Of a stretch of DNA of 64,000 bases, positions 34,861 to 49,329 are shown in pieces. Within the stretch, counting starts at the first letter, position 1. Every line of letters begins with the position of its first letter. The notes beneath the pieces are model-generated. The model had not been told where the DNA came from. It did no database searches and saw nothing but the letters and a program-made list of their open reading frames with translations. The stretch comes from Neoechinorhynchus agilis (lineage: Eukaryota > Acanthocephala). The DNA lies in the NCBI GenBank assembly GCA_051530055.1, contig CM121343.1:3720001-3784000 (forward strand). The letters run 5' to 3'. A program made the position numbers and the translations under genes.

Positions 34861-35286
34861 TCAAGCTAAAATTAGCTTTATTTCCTTCCATTGCGTTGGA
34901 CACAGCGATAAGGCCTCCAAAACAAGACGCCTTTTTAAGTTTTGCTCTATTTCTATGAAGTTGGTGCCACCAAAATCCGCTCGATGCTTACATGTCTCTT
35001 GATGATTAGAGATTGCCGAGGAATGCTCAAATCGACTGCAGGCTTGGTTATGTTGAGCGACCCTCTTATCGATGGCTTGCATCGTTTGTCCGATATAGAC
35101 TTTCTCACACTGTTCACAATGAATTCTATATATCCCATGAGTCGGCTCAATTCTACCCTTCCTCTTGAATGTGCTTGCCGACTCATGGGATATATAGATT
35201 TCATTGTGAACAGTGGGATTATTATCACCAAAATAATAATATAAACCATTCGGTTCATCGCGAAAAATAATCAAGTGCCAATCCAT
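34861..35286 (-). pseudogene. GIY-YIG endonuclease domain of a Penelope-like element
   Basis: The encoded segment has GIYRIHCEQCEKVYIGQT, an exact GIY...YIG pair with the two cysteines typical of Penelope endonucleases. It continues AIDKRVAQHNQACSRFEHSS and ISNHQETCKHRADF, and its late conserved Glu lies in the C-terminal helix. The domain nicks DNA for insertion. Only this C-terminal portion of the element's protein is present, so it is a remnant. Confidence 0.8.
35110..35213. repeat. 37-bp inverted repeat inside PLE copy A
   Basis: Arms 35110-35146 and 35177-35213 are reverse complements with a single mismatch, separated by 30 bp. The arm sequence (CTGTTCACAATGAATTCTAT...) is the antisense of the region encoding the GIY-YIG start. 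Copy B at 57.4 kb has only one arm. The second arm is therefore an inverted duplication specific to copy A. Confidence 0.85.
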
Positions 35287-35290
35287 TTTT

Positions 35291-36410
35291 AGATCCGTAG
35301 GTCCAATTTAGTGTTAATAATCGTAATGTCAGTGGATTTGTTCAATCCTCGTTCCATATTTAATCGCAAGTCCGCTCTCTTTTTGTCCTGCATGCAAATT
35401 CAGATTAATAGTTCGAAATACAATTTTAGCTTTCTTAATAGATAGACGTCTCTCCATATAACGTGTCGAATTCAACTTACGCAGCCGGTGCCGTCGCGCC
35501 TTGAAAGCTTTTAATATTGGAAAATCCATTTAATGTTCATAAGGTTGAGGATTGCATTCGGGTGTGGTAAGATATTGTTTAGGTCGCTTGTCGACACCCG
35601 ATCAAAATGAACAATCATGGGTGTGTTGTGACGAATCCCTCTGTTATTTTAGATTGAATCGGTCAATTCAATCGGTCGAAATACATTCGTCTTTAATGAT
35701 CTTTCTCAGGTGTCGGCAAGGGATCTAAGCAACAACATAATGTTCATAAAGCTATCAGAATCATAACCGCGACAGTAAGATGATTAGCGTCGCTAGTGCA
35801 TTACACTTGGATTCTCGATTTAAATACGGGCACTTGATGTACCGGTGGATATTGAGCTTGATATTCCTAATTCATTTCAGTGTACACTGATCTCCAATTC
35901 TGGATCTTGCGGTTATTAAAAATGGTGAACTTTAGAACCCTTCTTCTGCAAAACGATACTCGACTGGTTGAGGCTAAGTGCTATCACAAACGATTTTAGC
36001 ATCGAAAAGGACGGAAAAGTATGAAGATGGTTACCATTAAAATCCAAATGGATCTCAAGGGCAAACGGAATCAATCATAGAATATTGCGAGTACACTTCA
36101 AAGTGATGGAATAAATGAAACCATAATCGTTCACTAGAATCACCACCCTCTTTGCCCTAAATAACAACAAGAATTTTTAAGCTGTCCAAATTATTGCTGG
36201 TTTCGAAAGGGGCTACGTGGACGACGCTGGCGGATTATCAAGAGCAAAACAGATTGTGAATTTACGCACTCTACAAGAAAACCTTGCACTTCATTAAATT
36301 GCTTATTTCGGCAATATCGACACTGTCGAGTTGCCCAGCGGGCACTTTTGTGCTAACAACGGTGTATGTGTTCATCCCATCCCCGGATAGAAAATATTCT
36401 ATTAAAATAA
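35291..36410. other. Intergenic stretch, one doubtful short frame
   Basis: A minus-strand frame of 66 codons at 35329-35529 (MDFPILKAFKARRHRLRKLN, basic) lies upstream of the PLE remnant on the same strand. It could be element-derived or chance. Nothing else is recognised. Confidence 0.35.
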
Positions 36411-37697
36411 GGGTTTTATCCGCCGAAGGGGGGATTATGATCACCACATCTAAATAATTCCGAAGGATTTTCTCTTTTTGGTATAATGGAGGAATGAATA
36501 CAAAAAATTTTTGCTTGAAAATATTTCAAAAGGCTCTAGCATTTTTGTTTCAATAATTTACCGATGATTGATTGGACGAGGTTTCCTCTTCGTGAAATAT
36601 CTTTAATAAAATAAGGGTTTTATCCGCCGGAGGTGGAATTATGATCATCACATCTCCATAATTCCGAAGGATTTTCTCTTTTTGGTATAATGGAGGAATG
36701 AATACAAAAATTTTTTGCTTGAAAATATTTCAAAAGGCTCTAGCATTTTTGTTTCAATAATTTACCGATGATTGATTGGACGAGGTTTCCCCTTCGTGAA
36801 ATATCTTTAATAAAATAAGGGTTTTATCCGCCGAAGGGGGATTATGATCACCACATCTAAATAATTCCGAAGGATTTTCGCTTTTTGGTATAATGGAGGA
36901 ATGAATACAAAAATTTTTGCTTGAAAATATTTCAAAAGGCTCTAGCATTTTTGTTTCAATAATTTACCGATGATTGATTGGACGAGGTTTCCCCTTCGTG
37001 AAATATCTTTAATAAAATAAGGGTTTTATCCGCCGAAGGGGGATTATGATCATCACTTCTCCATAATTCCGAAGGAATTTCTCTTTTTGGTATAATGGAG
37101 GAATGAATACAAAATATTTTTTACTTGAAAATATTTCAAAAGGCTCTAGCATTTTGTTTCAATAATTTACCGATGATTGATTGGACGAGGCTTCCTCTTC
37201 GTGAAATATTATTAATAAAATAAGGGTTTCATCCGCCGGAGGTGGAATTATGATCATCACTTCTCCATAATTCCGAAGGAATTTCTCTTTTTGGTATAAT
37301 GGAGGAATGAATACAAAATATTTTTTACTTGAAAATATTTCAAAAGGCTCTAGCATTTTGTTTCAATAATTTACCGATGATTGATTGGACGAGGCTTCCT
37401 CTTCGTGAAATATTATTAATAAAATAAGGGTTTCATCCGCCGGAGGTGGAATTATGATCATCACTTCTCCATAATTCCGAAGGAATTTCTCTTTTTGGTA
37501 TAATGGAGGAATGAATACAAAATATTTTTTACTTGAAAATATTTCAAAAGGCTCTAGCATTTTGTTTCAATAATTTACCGATGATTGATTGGACGAGGCT
37601 TCCTCTTCGTGAAATATTATTAATAAAATAAGGGTTTCATCCGCCGGAGGTGGAATTATGATCATCACTTCTCCATAATTCCGAAGGAATTTCTCTT
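36411..37697 (+). repeat. About 203-bp tandem array, 6.3 copies, with hammerhead-like core
   Basis: Units start GGGTTTTATCCGCC or GGGTTTCATCCGCC at 36411, 36615, 36819, 37021, 37224, 37428 and 37632 (period 202-204). Units 5 and 6 are almost identical, so the array has expanded recently at its right side. Each unit contains GATTGATTGGACGAGG, then C/TTTCCTCTTCGTGAAATAT. This is a degenerate form of the CUGAUGAGACGAGG...CUUCGUGAAAUAU core seen intact at 55.99 kb. Each also has GGA/GATTATGATCA(T/C)CAC. The repeat family is shared with single copies at 55.9-56.7 kb. Confidence 0.9.
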
Positions 37698-38566
37698 GAT
37701 GAACAAAGACAGTAAAATTACCTTCCAAAATACCATTATTGGGGAATGAAATTATTAATTGTTCTGGCGCAACTTTTAACCTCTCCTCGATATTAATTGA
37801 TTTATTGTAAATTTCTTCGACCAAATGCGGTCCTCTTGAGATATCTATAAAAAATGCGTTTTAGATTAATTGGTTCTTACATGAAAGGAGCTCAGGTATC
37901 CGTGGTCGTGAAAGTGTTGGTTCCCAATTTTTTATGCTCTATCGACGTGCCTCCCATCCTTTTTTTGACCGGATACCAGCAAGGTTTGTCCCCGCATTCA
38001 TGTACAGGATGATCTCCTCGTTCCTACCTGCATTTTATCGGGAAAATCTACAATAAATCAATCAGGGGATGTCAAAAGTTGTGACAGAGCAATTAATAAT
38101 GTTTCGTATGCGCTTTTCTGACTCGGTCTTGGCAGCGGCGCATGCGAACTGTGACGCGAGTTTCGGAGTCGTGCTTTCTTCTTGACGCGACAAACAGGAG
38201 CGCTAACCGCACATTCGATAACCAATCATCTTATCGGGCGTCCATCTCGACGGCGGCGTCTCTCGCATTGGCCAATGGTGGATTCGGTTGAAATCGGAGC
38301 GTATCATCGCCGTTACCTGTCCTGATGTCTAGACTCGTTTTTGAAGTTAAACGACACAGACACCATTTAAAAAAATGGTATACACCTCCGATGACGCCGC
38401 CGTCGTCGTCGTCGTAGTTAAAAATATATTTTGCGAACGGCAATGTGAGCTCCCCCCCTTCACCCATTTTGCCTTTGTTTTCAGCAGCTATCGCAACATC
38501 ACCGTTGATGACAACGACGACGGCGGCGACGATTCGAGCGCATTTTGAAACAGCAAGCGATTCATA
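37698..38566. other. Upstream region of the DYRK gene
   Basis: Presumed promoter and leader of the DYRK gene. It contains GTC and GGC triplet runs near 38400 and 38520. A minus-strand frame here is low-complexity and overlaps the DYRK first exon, so it is not called. Confidence 0.4.
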
Positions 38567-42498
<3,932 letters not shown>

Positions 42499-43394
42499 GG
42501 ATAGATAGACCCAAATCAGTTAAAAGCGTGCTCTTCCATCATAATGAAGACACAGTACATGAATGTTGCAGTGCTTCTAATCCGTGCCCGGGCGGCGGGC
42601 AATCTATGTATGTACAATTAAACGAAAATACAACTTTTTGTTTCACGCATTCATTTGCGAAATAATCTCAAAATTCCATAACTTTCTCTCGTGAACAGTA
42701 GATTACCTACGATAATGCTCTAAAATTAATCCGGGCAGTCAAATGTTGTTACTACTCCCGCCCGGCTTTCAATGGCAATAATCCACGTTTTTAATGCCAA
42801 ATTAAAAGAAACTTATTTTACAAACTTAGTAGTACGATAAGTGCAAAAAAAGATATGTAAAATCTCAGCCATAAATGAAGACGACGACAAAACTCGCCAA
42901 TATTTTCAGTCTGAAATCATTTTGACTTGTGAGAATCGTTGATCGGTGAATCCTGTCTTGAAATCCCAACTAGATTACATGATAACCAACAACAATCCTA
43001 GCGAAAAAAAGATTGTTTCATACGTTTTGTGATACGGCAAAGTCGCCCGAGACGGCTCAGAATCCGAGTTTAACCGAGAAACTCGCGGATGACCCCACCG
43101 CAGACGAATGCTTTTTCAAGAATTAAGAAACATTTCGGTTATGAAGATCGTGGAACTGTGTTTCCGTCGAAGAAAGTCAACAATGAGGAATTCAAGGTCA
43201 GCGCGGCCCAACGAGAATGATGCCTCAGAACTTCAACTTGTGAGAAAGATGTGGCCTGATCCTTGCCAAACAATCAAAAGAAATGCTTCCTGAATTATGC
43301 TGCTTGCTCATAACGTTTTCTCGTCCTCACTCATTGGGGGTAATTATCATAATCCCGGATAAAAGCATCTTAATCAAATAAAATATTCTGTGGC
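42499..43394. other. DYRK 3' flank, repeat scrap near the end
   Basis: No gene is supported. At 43338-43362 the sequence GTAATTATCATAATCCCGGATAAAAG matches the antisense of the GGGATTATGATCA segment of the PLE/hammerhead-like repeats, so a short fragment of that family is present. Confidence 0.4.
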
Positions 43395-44600
43395 ACACAG
43401 CCCACCGATTCACTGGTCAGGGAATCGATTAAAATCACACTTAATACCCTGCTGAACCATTCGACGCGGTTATGAGTTTTGTACGAATCCTTCCCGAGGA
43501 GGCGGCCTCTTCCTTTCCGTCTCCTTTGGATACGAACCCTTTGACCCAACAAACTGAGATCAGGAGCTTTAATCCACTTGACCACGTGTACAAACTTTGC
43601 CACTTTTGATTGGGCCGATTGAATTTTTTTCCTATTTTTGAATTTTGGCAAGCAGATAACTTTTGTTCAGTGTTTTATTTGTGGCCTTTCTCATGGCTGA
43701 TAATGTTCCTCCCATCGATTCATTGGTCAGGGAAGCGATTAAAATCACACTTAGTATCCTGCTGAACCATTCGACGCGGTTATGAGTTTTGTATGGGTCT
43801 TTCCCGAGGAGGCGGCCTCTTCCCTTCCGTCTCCTTTGGTTGCGTATCATCAGCAGTCACGGATACGAACCCTTTGGCCCAACAAACTGCGATCAGGAGC
43901 TTTAATCCACTTGACCACGTGTACAAACTTTGCCACTTTTGATTGGGCCAATTGAATTTTTTTCCTATTTTTGAATTTTGGCAAGCAGGTAACTTTTGTT
44001 CAGTGTTTTATTTGTGGCCTTTCTCAAGGCTGATAATGTTCCTCCCATCGATTCACTGGTCAGGGAAGCGATTAAAATCACACTTAGTATCCTGCTGAAC
44101 CATTCGACGCGGTTATGAGTTTTGTATGGATCCTTCCCGAGGAGGCCCTCTTCCTTCCGTCTCCTTTGGATACGAACCCTTTGGCCCAACAAACTGCGAT
44201 CAGGAGCTTTAATCCACTTGACCACGTGTACAAACTTTGCCACTTTTGATTGGGCCGATTGAATTTTTTTCCTATTTTTGAATTTTGGCAAGCAGGTAAC
44301 TTTTATTCAGTGTTTTATTTGTGGCCTTTCTCAAGGCTGATAATGTTCCTCCCATCGATTCATTGGTCAGGGAAACGATTAAAATCACGCTTAATATCCT
44401 GCTGAACCATTCGACGCGGTTATGAGTTTTGTACGAATCCTTCCCGAAGACGCAGGACTCATCAGTGAGTTTCCTCCCTTCAACGAGGTATTTCGTCCCC
44501 TTTGGTTATGGGTCATCGGCGACCGTCGATTTTGAACCCTTGATTCAAACAAGTCCACTAGACCACCCGGACACAACTACGGAATGTACAAACTCTGTAA
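43395..44600 (-). repeat. tRNA-derived SINE cluster, four head-to-tail copies
   Basis: Minus-strand B boxes (seen as GGATACGAACCC on the plus strand) lie at about 43530, 43860 and 44170, spacing about 310-330 bp. The A-box strand CCACTTGACCA precedes each. A fourth copy at 44340-44600 carries the longer body with CTCATCAGTGAG and ACGAGGTATTTCGTCCCC and a diverged head. Tails, bodies and heads alternate without gaps, so the copies form a true tandem series. Confidence 0.85.
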
Positions 44601-44719
44601 ATCTTAGCTTGGGCCAATTATTGAATTATTTTTAAGTTTAGCTAGCCGGTGACATTCATTCTCTGTTAAATTGAATGCCTTTTAAATGGCTGATTATTTT
44701 CCTCCTTGGCCACACAGCC

Positions 44720-44965
44720 CACCGATTCATTGGTCGGGGAAGCGCATAGAACCAAAGGGGACGAAATACCTCGTTGAAGGGGAAGGAGGAAACTCACTGA
44801 TGAGTCCCGCCTCCACGGGAAGGACTCGTACAAAACTCATAACCGCGTCGAATGGTTCAGCAGGATATTAAGTGTGATTTTAATCGCTTCCCTGACCAGT
44901 GAATTGATGGGAGGAACATTATCAGCCTTGAGAAAGGCCACAAATAAAACACTGAATAAAAGTGA
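44720..44965 (+). repeat. SINE copy, longer subfamily
   Basis: This plus-strand body has GGGGACGAAATACCTCGTTG, then ACTCACTGATGAG and the common 3' half CATAACCGCGTCGAATGGTT through AAAACACTGAATAAAAG. The tRNA-like head is missing. It faces the minus-strand cluster, so the two form a large inverted arrangement. Confidence 0.75.
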
Positions 44966-45062
44966 TAAAAATATGTTTTCACAGGGACCTGAAAGATTTC
45001 CTTTCGGTGATCCAGATGAAATGTAATCAATGGATATAAAGATGTTCATTATTTACTTTATA

Positions 45063-45182
45063 GCAAATTATCAAATAATTGATTTGATAATTTTCGGCTT
45101 TCACGTAGGCCTTCTTCAGTACTAATAAAACACTTCAACAATAAAGGCTGAAAATTATCGAATCAATTATTTGATAATTAGC
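45063..45182. mobile_element. Foldback/MITE-like element, family A
   Basis: A 120-bp element. The left arm GCAAATTATCAAATAATTGA...TTTTCGGCTTT and the right arm AAAGGCTGAAAATTATC...TTGATAATTAGC are reverse complements with about three mismatches. The loop has GTAGGCCTTCTTC, shared in inverted form with the element at 16233-16386. Confidence 0.75.
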
Positions 45183-45418
45183 AAAATAAAAAAGTTAATC
45201 AATAGATAATCAATACGATGTCCGATGATGGTTTATTTATAATTTGCCGCGAAATGCACGTGACATCACCATTTTCAGGAAGAAAGCACGACTTAAATAA
45301 TCTAACATTGCGCCATGAATTGGTCAATGGGTTGGTGTTCTGGCCATCTTCGCTGTTTCGTTGAATTATTCAGTTTTTGTGTTTTGAAATGTTTTTAGGC
45401 GAGTATTGGTTATGAATT

Positions 45419-48400
45419 ATGTTCAAATTGAACACTAGGATGTCTCCGTCCATCGGCGAAGTGGACGATGCTACTCGGACGCGTGAATATCAAAGTTGTG
45501 GATTTCACGAAGAAGATGAACACCTTGAACTTATACGAGAAGCTCTTGCTATGACAGTAGATTTGGGTGTCACCGAACGAAATCTACTCTGGATTAAAAG
45601 CATCTCTGATGATTGTAGCAAGGACGATATAAAAGGACTTCTTGTTGAACACGGAAAGGTTACATTGTCTATAACTTCTTTTTTTAATTTTCACTTGTGG
45701 TGAACATAATCCCCCGGTTAAAGATTTCTTTTATTATTATGAAATATTTCGAAAGAGGAAATCTCATCCGGGATGCTGCTTTTAAGTTTTCTCAACTGTG
45801 AATGAACCCAAAAGATCTTCTTGATATGATTTAATCATAATATTGAATTGCGGTGTTGGTGGTGATGAACATAATCCCCCGGTTAAAGATTTCTTTTATT
45901 ATAATGAAATATTTCGAAAGAGGAAATCTCATCCGGGAAATTGCTTTTAAGTTTTCTCAACTGTGAATGAACCCAAAGGATCTTCTTGATATGATTTAAT
46001 CATAATATTGAATTGCGGTGTTGGTGGTGATGAACATAATCCCCCGGTTAAAGATTTCTTTTATTATTATGAAATATTTCGAAAGAGGAAATCTCATCCG
46101 GGAAATTGCTTTTAAGTTTTCTCAACTGTGAATGAACCCAAAAGATCTTCTTGATATGATTTAATCATAATATTGAATAGCGGTGTTGGTGGTGATGAAC
46201 ATAATCCCCCGGTTAAAGATTTCTTTTATTATTATGAAATATTTCGAAAGAGGAAATCTCATCCGGGAAATTGCTTTTAAGTTTTCTCAACTGTGAATGA
46301 ACCCAAAGGATCTTCTTGATATGATTTAATCATAATATTGAATTGCGGTGTTGGTGGTGATGAACATAATCCCCCGGTTAAAGATTTCTTTTATTATAAT
46401 GAAATATTTCGAAAGAGGAAACCTCATCCGGGAAATTGCTTTTAAGTTTTCTCAACTGTGAATGAACCCAAAGGATCTTCTTGATATGATTTAATCATAA
46501 TATTGAATTGCGGTGTTGGTGGTGATGAACATAATCCCCCGGTTAAAGATTTCTTTTATTATTATGAAATATTTCGAAAGAGGAAACCTCATCCGGGAAA
46601 TTGCTTTTAAGTTTTCTCAACTGTGAATGAACCCAAAAGATCTTCTTGATATGATTTAATCATAATAATGAATTGCGGTTGCGGTGTTCGTGGTGATGAA
46701 CATATTCCCCCGTCTTTCGAAATATTTCATTATATTAAAAAAAAGATTTCTAAGCGGGCGAATATATTCACCACAACGCAAAATTTACCTGTTTGAAGAT
46801 TGAAGTTTTATATGGCGTAGAGAAATTAAGATGATTTTATTTTAAAACAATGAGGAGGACATCAGCCTGGAGCCCGCTCTTCATCTTTGGATGTCCCTGT
46901 CTAACCTCGACAAGATTCCAGACCTCCCGGAAAAACAGAAATCGTGGGACATTCCGTTAGTGGAGCGTGTTCACACCTCACTTTTTGACTCGCTCTCCGA
47001 CGTGGATAGAACGCGATTAAGTGCAGTTTCCTGCAAAGGGTCCGGCGCCTGGTTGAAAGCTGTACCATCAGCAAATATCGGTTCGAGATTAGACGGCGAG
47101 GCTCTCAGAATCGCAGTGTCCCTAAGGCTCGGGCTCCCGGTTTGTATCCCTCACACCTGCCGATGCGGGACGGAAGTCGACCCCTCGGGCAGGCACGGTT
47201 TAGCCTGTAAACGCTCAAGTGGCCGTTTTGCTAGACACACCGAAGTAAACGCATTGCTGAGCCGCGCTTTGAAAACGGCTAACTCTCCGAATATCCTCGA
47301 GCCTAGCAACATCTGCAGGATCGATGGGCGTAGGCCGGATGGAGTGACCGTTTTTCCTTGGAGCAGGGGGAGATGTCTCCTATGGGACGCAACATGCGTC
47401 GACTCCCTTGCAGCCAACAATCTGCGAGATGCATCCTCCGGGGCTGGGGGAGCCGCATCAGCAGCTGAGCTCCGTAAGGTTGCAAAATACGCCGATTTTA
47501 CAAATTCTCATCATTTCGTCCCCTTCGCAGTGGAAACCTTAGGAGCTTTCGGACGTGCGGCGAGGAGTTTTGTTCTCGAACTGGGGCATCGCCTGATCAA
47601 CTCGACCAATGACAGGAGGGCTCGCTCGTTCCTAGTACAGAACATATCCTTGGCTATCCAGCGAGGAAACGCAGTGAGTGTCTTGGGGACGGTGAAGGAC
47701 AATTCAGAATAATATAAGTTAACTTTTTAAAAAAAAATAAATGCTTATTATTTTAAAAAAAATTGGCAGTTTTAAAATAAAATCATTTTAATTTCTCTAC
47801 GCCATATGAAACATTCAAAATTTACCATCCCTTTGATTTTCTCGATATTTTTTAAATGTAACCTCATTATGCTATAGGTTATCTACATTAAAATGTTCCA
47901 AACTAAAGATCTTGGTGAAAATAGCGGCCAACGATGGGCTCTGGTAGCAATGAACGTGGATATTAATGAAGCTGTCTTAATGCTAAACGGCACAATGTTG
48001 AAAGGTAATATTATAGAATTGCTGAAGGTAAATCCGCGTTAGTGGCTATCGTCTTACATTACTAGAGTTTATCTTTCAGGGGGACTATTACACTTTGATG
48101 GAAAGGGAAATTCCGGATTATAGGCTAAGCTTGATTTCTGATGGCTCAGGTGATGATATTCAGAAGAAGTTAGACGATATCCGTGTTGAGTACAGTAGCC
48201 TTCGTAGTCGTCGTATTCAAAGTGTGAATTTGGGACGCGAATTGACTAAATGGGAGCGCGAAACAACCAGAAAAGAGGAACGTCTTAAGGCGATGAAGCG
48301 TGAATTTGATAAAGACTACAAAGCTTACCAGAAAGCTCGCTTGAGTCTTCATAATGATCAAAAGGCGCTACAGATAAGACAAGGAAAAGTGGATCTCCAA

Positions 48401-49071
48401 GAAAACGAATGTGATCGTCTTGAACGTGAGATCAAAATGTTGAAGAGAAACAAACGACTTCGGTACAGTAATGTTGGCGACATGTCTCTTCGTCAAGGTA
48501 AATATGAACGGTGGGTCTATTGTTGACTTTTATTTAAAAAGTTGATAATGATTAAAGCAGGAAAGGGAGGAAGATCGACCATTTAAACCGCGTATTCCAT
48601 CCCAAAATTGGCATCTTTGGAGCCGTATCATTCATATCGAATTCACATGTTCAAGGCCAGAGCGGGAGGATAACGCCCTTGTCAGTTACTTCGCGATCAC
48701 TACTACATAATCAATGGAGTAACAAGTTTGAAGTTCAAAAAATCCACACCGACTTTTATTCCCACTCGGATACATCGTACACTACTGAATGTAGCAGCAG
48801 CAGCAAAGATCCCTCATTGCTTGCTGAATGCGGTTTTGGTGGTAGCGGCGGCGGTGATGATGTTGGTACATGGATTGAAAGTAGCGTCAGCGCACCAATT
48901 CGATTCCGCGATTCGTCCAGTCGAAGCCATGTTAAAAATGACGAAGTTTATCCCCATGTTTTACCGAGCACAAATTCCCATTCAAGTATTTCAAACGCAA
49001 ACACAATGAGGAATAATCCGACGACTTACCCCAACAGCAAGCCGCTAATCAAGGGACCATACTTTGCCTAA
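45419..49071 (+). CDS. RRM-like domain protein with coiled coil, function unknown
   Basis: Exons 45419-45658, 47878-48027, 48080-48510 and 48561-49071 join in phase to 443 residues, with introns of 2219, 52 and 50 nt. The segment LLWIKSIS...VIYIKMF...RWALVAMNVDINEAVLMLNG looks like an RRM fold (RNP2-like first strand, RNP1-like RWALVAM), split by the long first intron. Residues about 135-270 are Lys/Arg/Glu-rich and predicted to be coiled coil (LKAMKREFDKDYKAYQKA). The C terminus is Ser/Gly-rich and disordered. I do not recognise the family. The long intron holds the 165-bp array and the TIR element, while the other introns are tiny. The RRM assignment is an inference from pattern only. Confidence 0.6.
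45695..46735 (-). repeat. 165-bp tandem array, about 6 copies, inside an intron
   Basis: GAACATAATCCCCCGGTTAA recurs at 45702, 45867, 46032, 46197, 46362 and 46527, with a diverged copy at 46698. The period is exactly 165 bp. On the minus strand each unit has GGATGAGATTTCCTC or GGATGAGGTTTCCTC, then TTTCGAAATATTTCAT and CCGGGGGATTATGTTCATCA. This is the same architecture as the PLE-linked hammerhead-like repeats, but the core reads CGGATGA instead of CUGAUGA. The array sits in the first intron of the RRM-like gene. Confidence 0.9.
46811..47806. mobile_element. TIR-bounded element enclosing a LINE endonuclease ORF
   Basis: The left end 46811-46848 (TATGGCGTAGAGAAATTAAG...) and right end 47769-47806 are 38-bp inverted repeats with one mismatch, 996 bp apart end to end. 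The similarity continues weakly outward for about ten bases. An 11-bp direct repeat CAAAATTTACC lies just outside on both sides (46779-46789 and 47816-47826) and could be a duplicated target, though the spacing to the TIRs differs. Between them lies a LINE 3' segment. It may be a foldback or MITE-like element into which the LINE inserted, or one that captured it. It lies within an intron. Confidence 0.75.
46891..47712 (+). CDS. LINE CCHC + restriction-like endonuclease, uninterrupted
   Basis: A 273-codon open frame, the best-preserved C-terminal LINE domain in the window. It includes KSWDIPLVERVHTSL, the linker SGAWLKAVPSANIGS, the CCHC motif CRCGTEVDPSGRHGLAC, RFARHTEVNALLSRAL, the endonuclease motif RRPDGVTVFPWSRG...LLWDATCVDSLAANN (RPD...D of R2-type nucleases) and FAVETLGAFGRAARSF. 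The LINE reading frame continues upstream of the ATG only about 15 codons (EDISLEPALHLW), so the reverse transcriptase is absent. It would not retrotranspose by itself. The 3' end runs into A-rich sequence. Confidence 0.75.
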   Translation: MSLSNLDKIPDLPEKQKSWDIPLVERVHTSLFDSLSDVDRTRLSAVSCKGSGAWLKAVPSANIGSRLDGEALRIAVSLRLGLPVCIPHTCRCGTEVDPSGRHGLACKRSSGRFARHTEVNALLSRALKTANSPNILEPSNICRIDGRRPDGVTVFPWSRGRCLLWDATCVDSLAANNLRDASSGAGGAASAAELRKVAKYADFTNSHHFVPFAVETLGAFGRAARSFVLELGHRLINSTNDRRARSFLVQNISLAIQRGNAVSVLGTVKDNSE

Positions 49072-49329
49072 GTATGCTTTATAAATTCTGTCCTGTTTAA
49101 GGACATCTCTTTGAGTGCGTTTAATTTTCGAAAGATTGGCGTGCTATTAACATACTGAACCCACTCACCTATTCTGAACCTCAAGTTCCTACTTCGTGAT
49201 TTTGCGAACAACTGCATGTTCATCGTAGTCTACGAGTTCATACGACTGCTTTTTTAAAACTTTGGCAGCGTGGTTCATCATAGGAGGAGGAAGTGGTCAT
49301 GAGGTTGGGTTTCTTTTGGTTGTCAACGA

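Larger units (their letters stand above)
34640..35290 (-). mobile_element. Penelope-like element, 3' part (copy A)
   Basis: The minus strand carries a GIY-YIG endonuclease region followed, downstream, by a hammerhead-like core at 34697-34726. That is the known order at the 3' end of Penelope-like elements, whose terminal repeats carry hammerhead ribozymes. No reverse transcriptase is present, so the copy is truncated and not functional. It is closely related to copy B at 56.9-57.4 kb and looks comparatively young. Confidence 0.75.

Noticed and set aside
36411-37697. CRISPR-like array
   Set aside because: Units are contiguous about 203-bp repeats without unique spacers, in an animal genome. 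The same holds for the 120- and 165-bp arrays.
37159-37824. Repeated small minus-strand frames starting MLEPFEIFSSKK
   Set aside because: They are translations of the 203-bp array units. They repeat with the array period and have no protein-like conservation.
45419-45703. Stand-alone 94-residue protein
   Set aside because: Its end reads through a donor (AAG|GTTACA). Splicing to 47878 completes an RRM-like fold and a longer in-phase gene.
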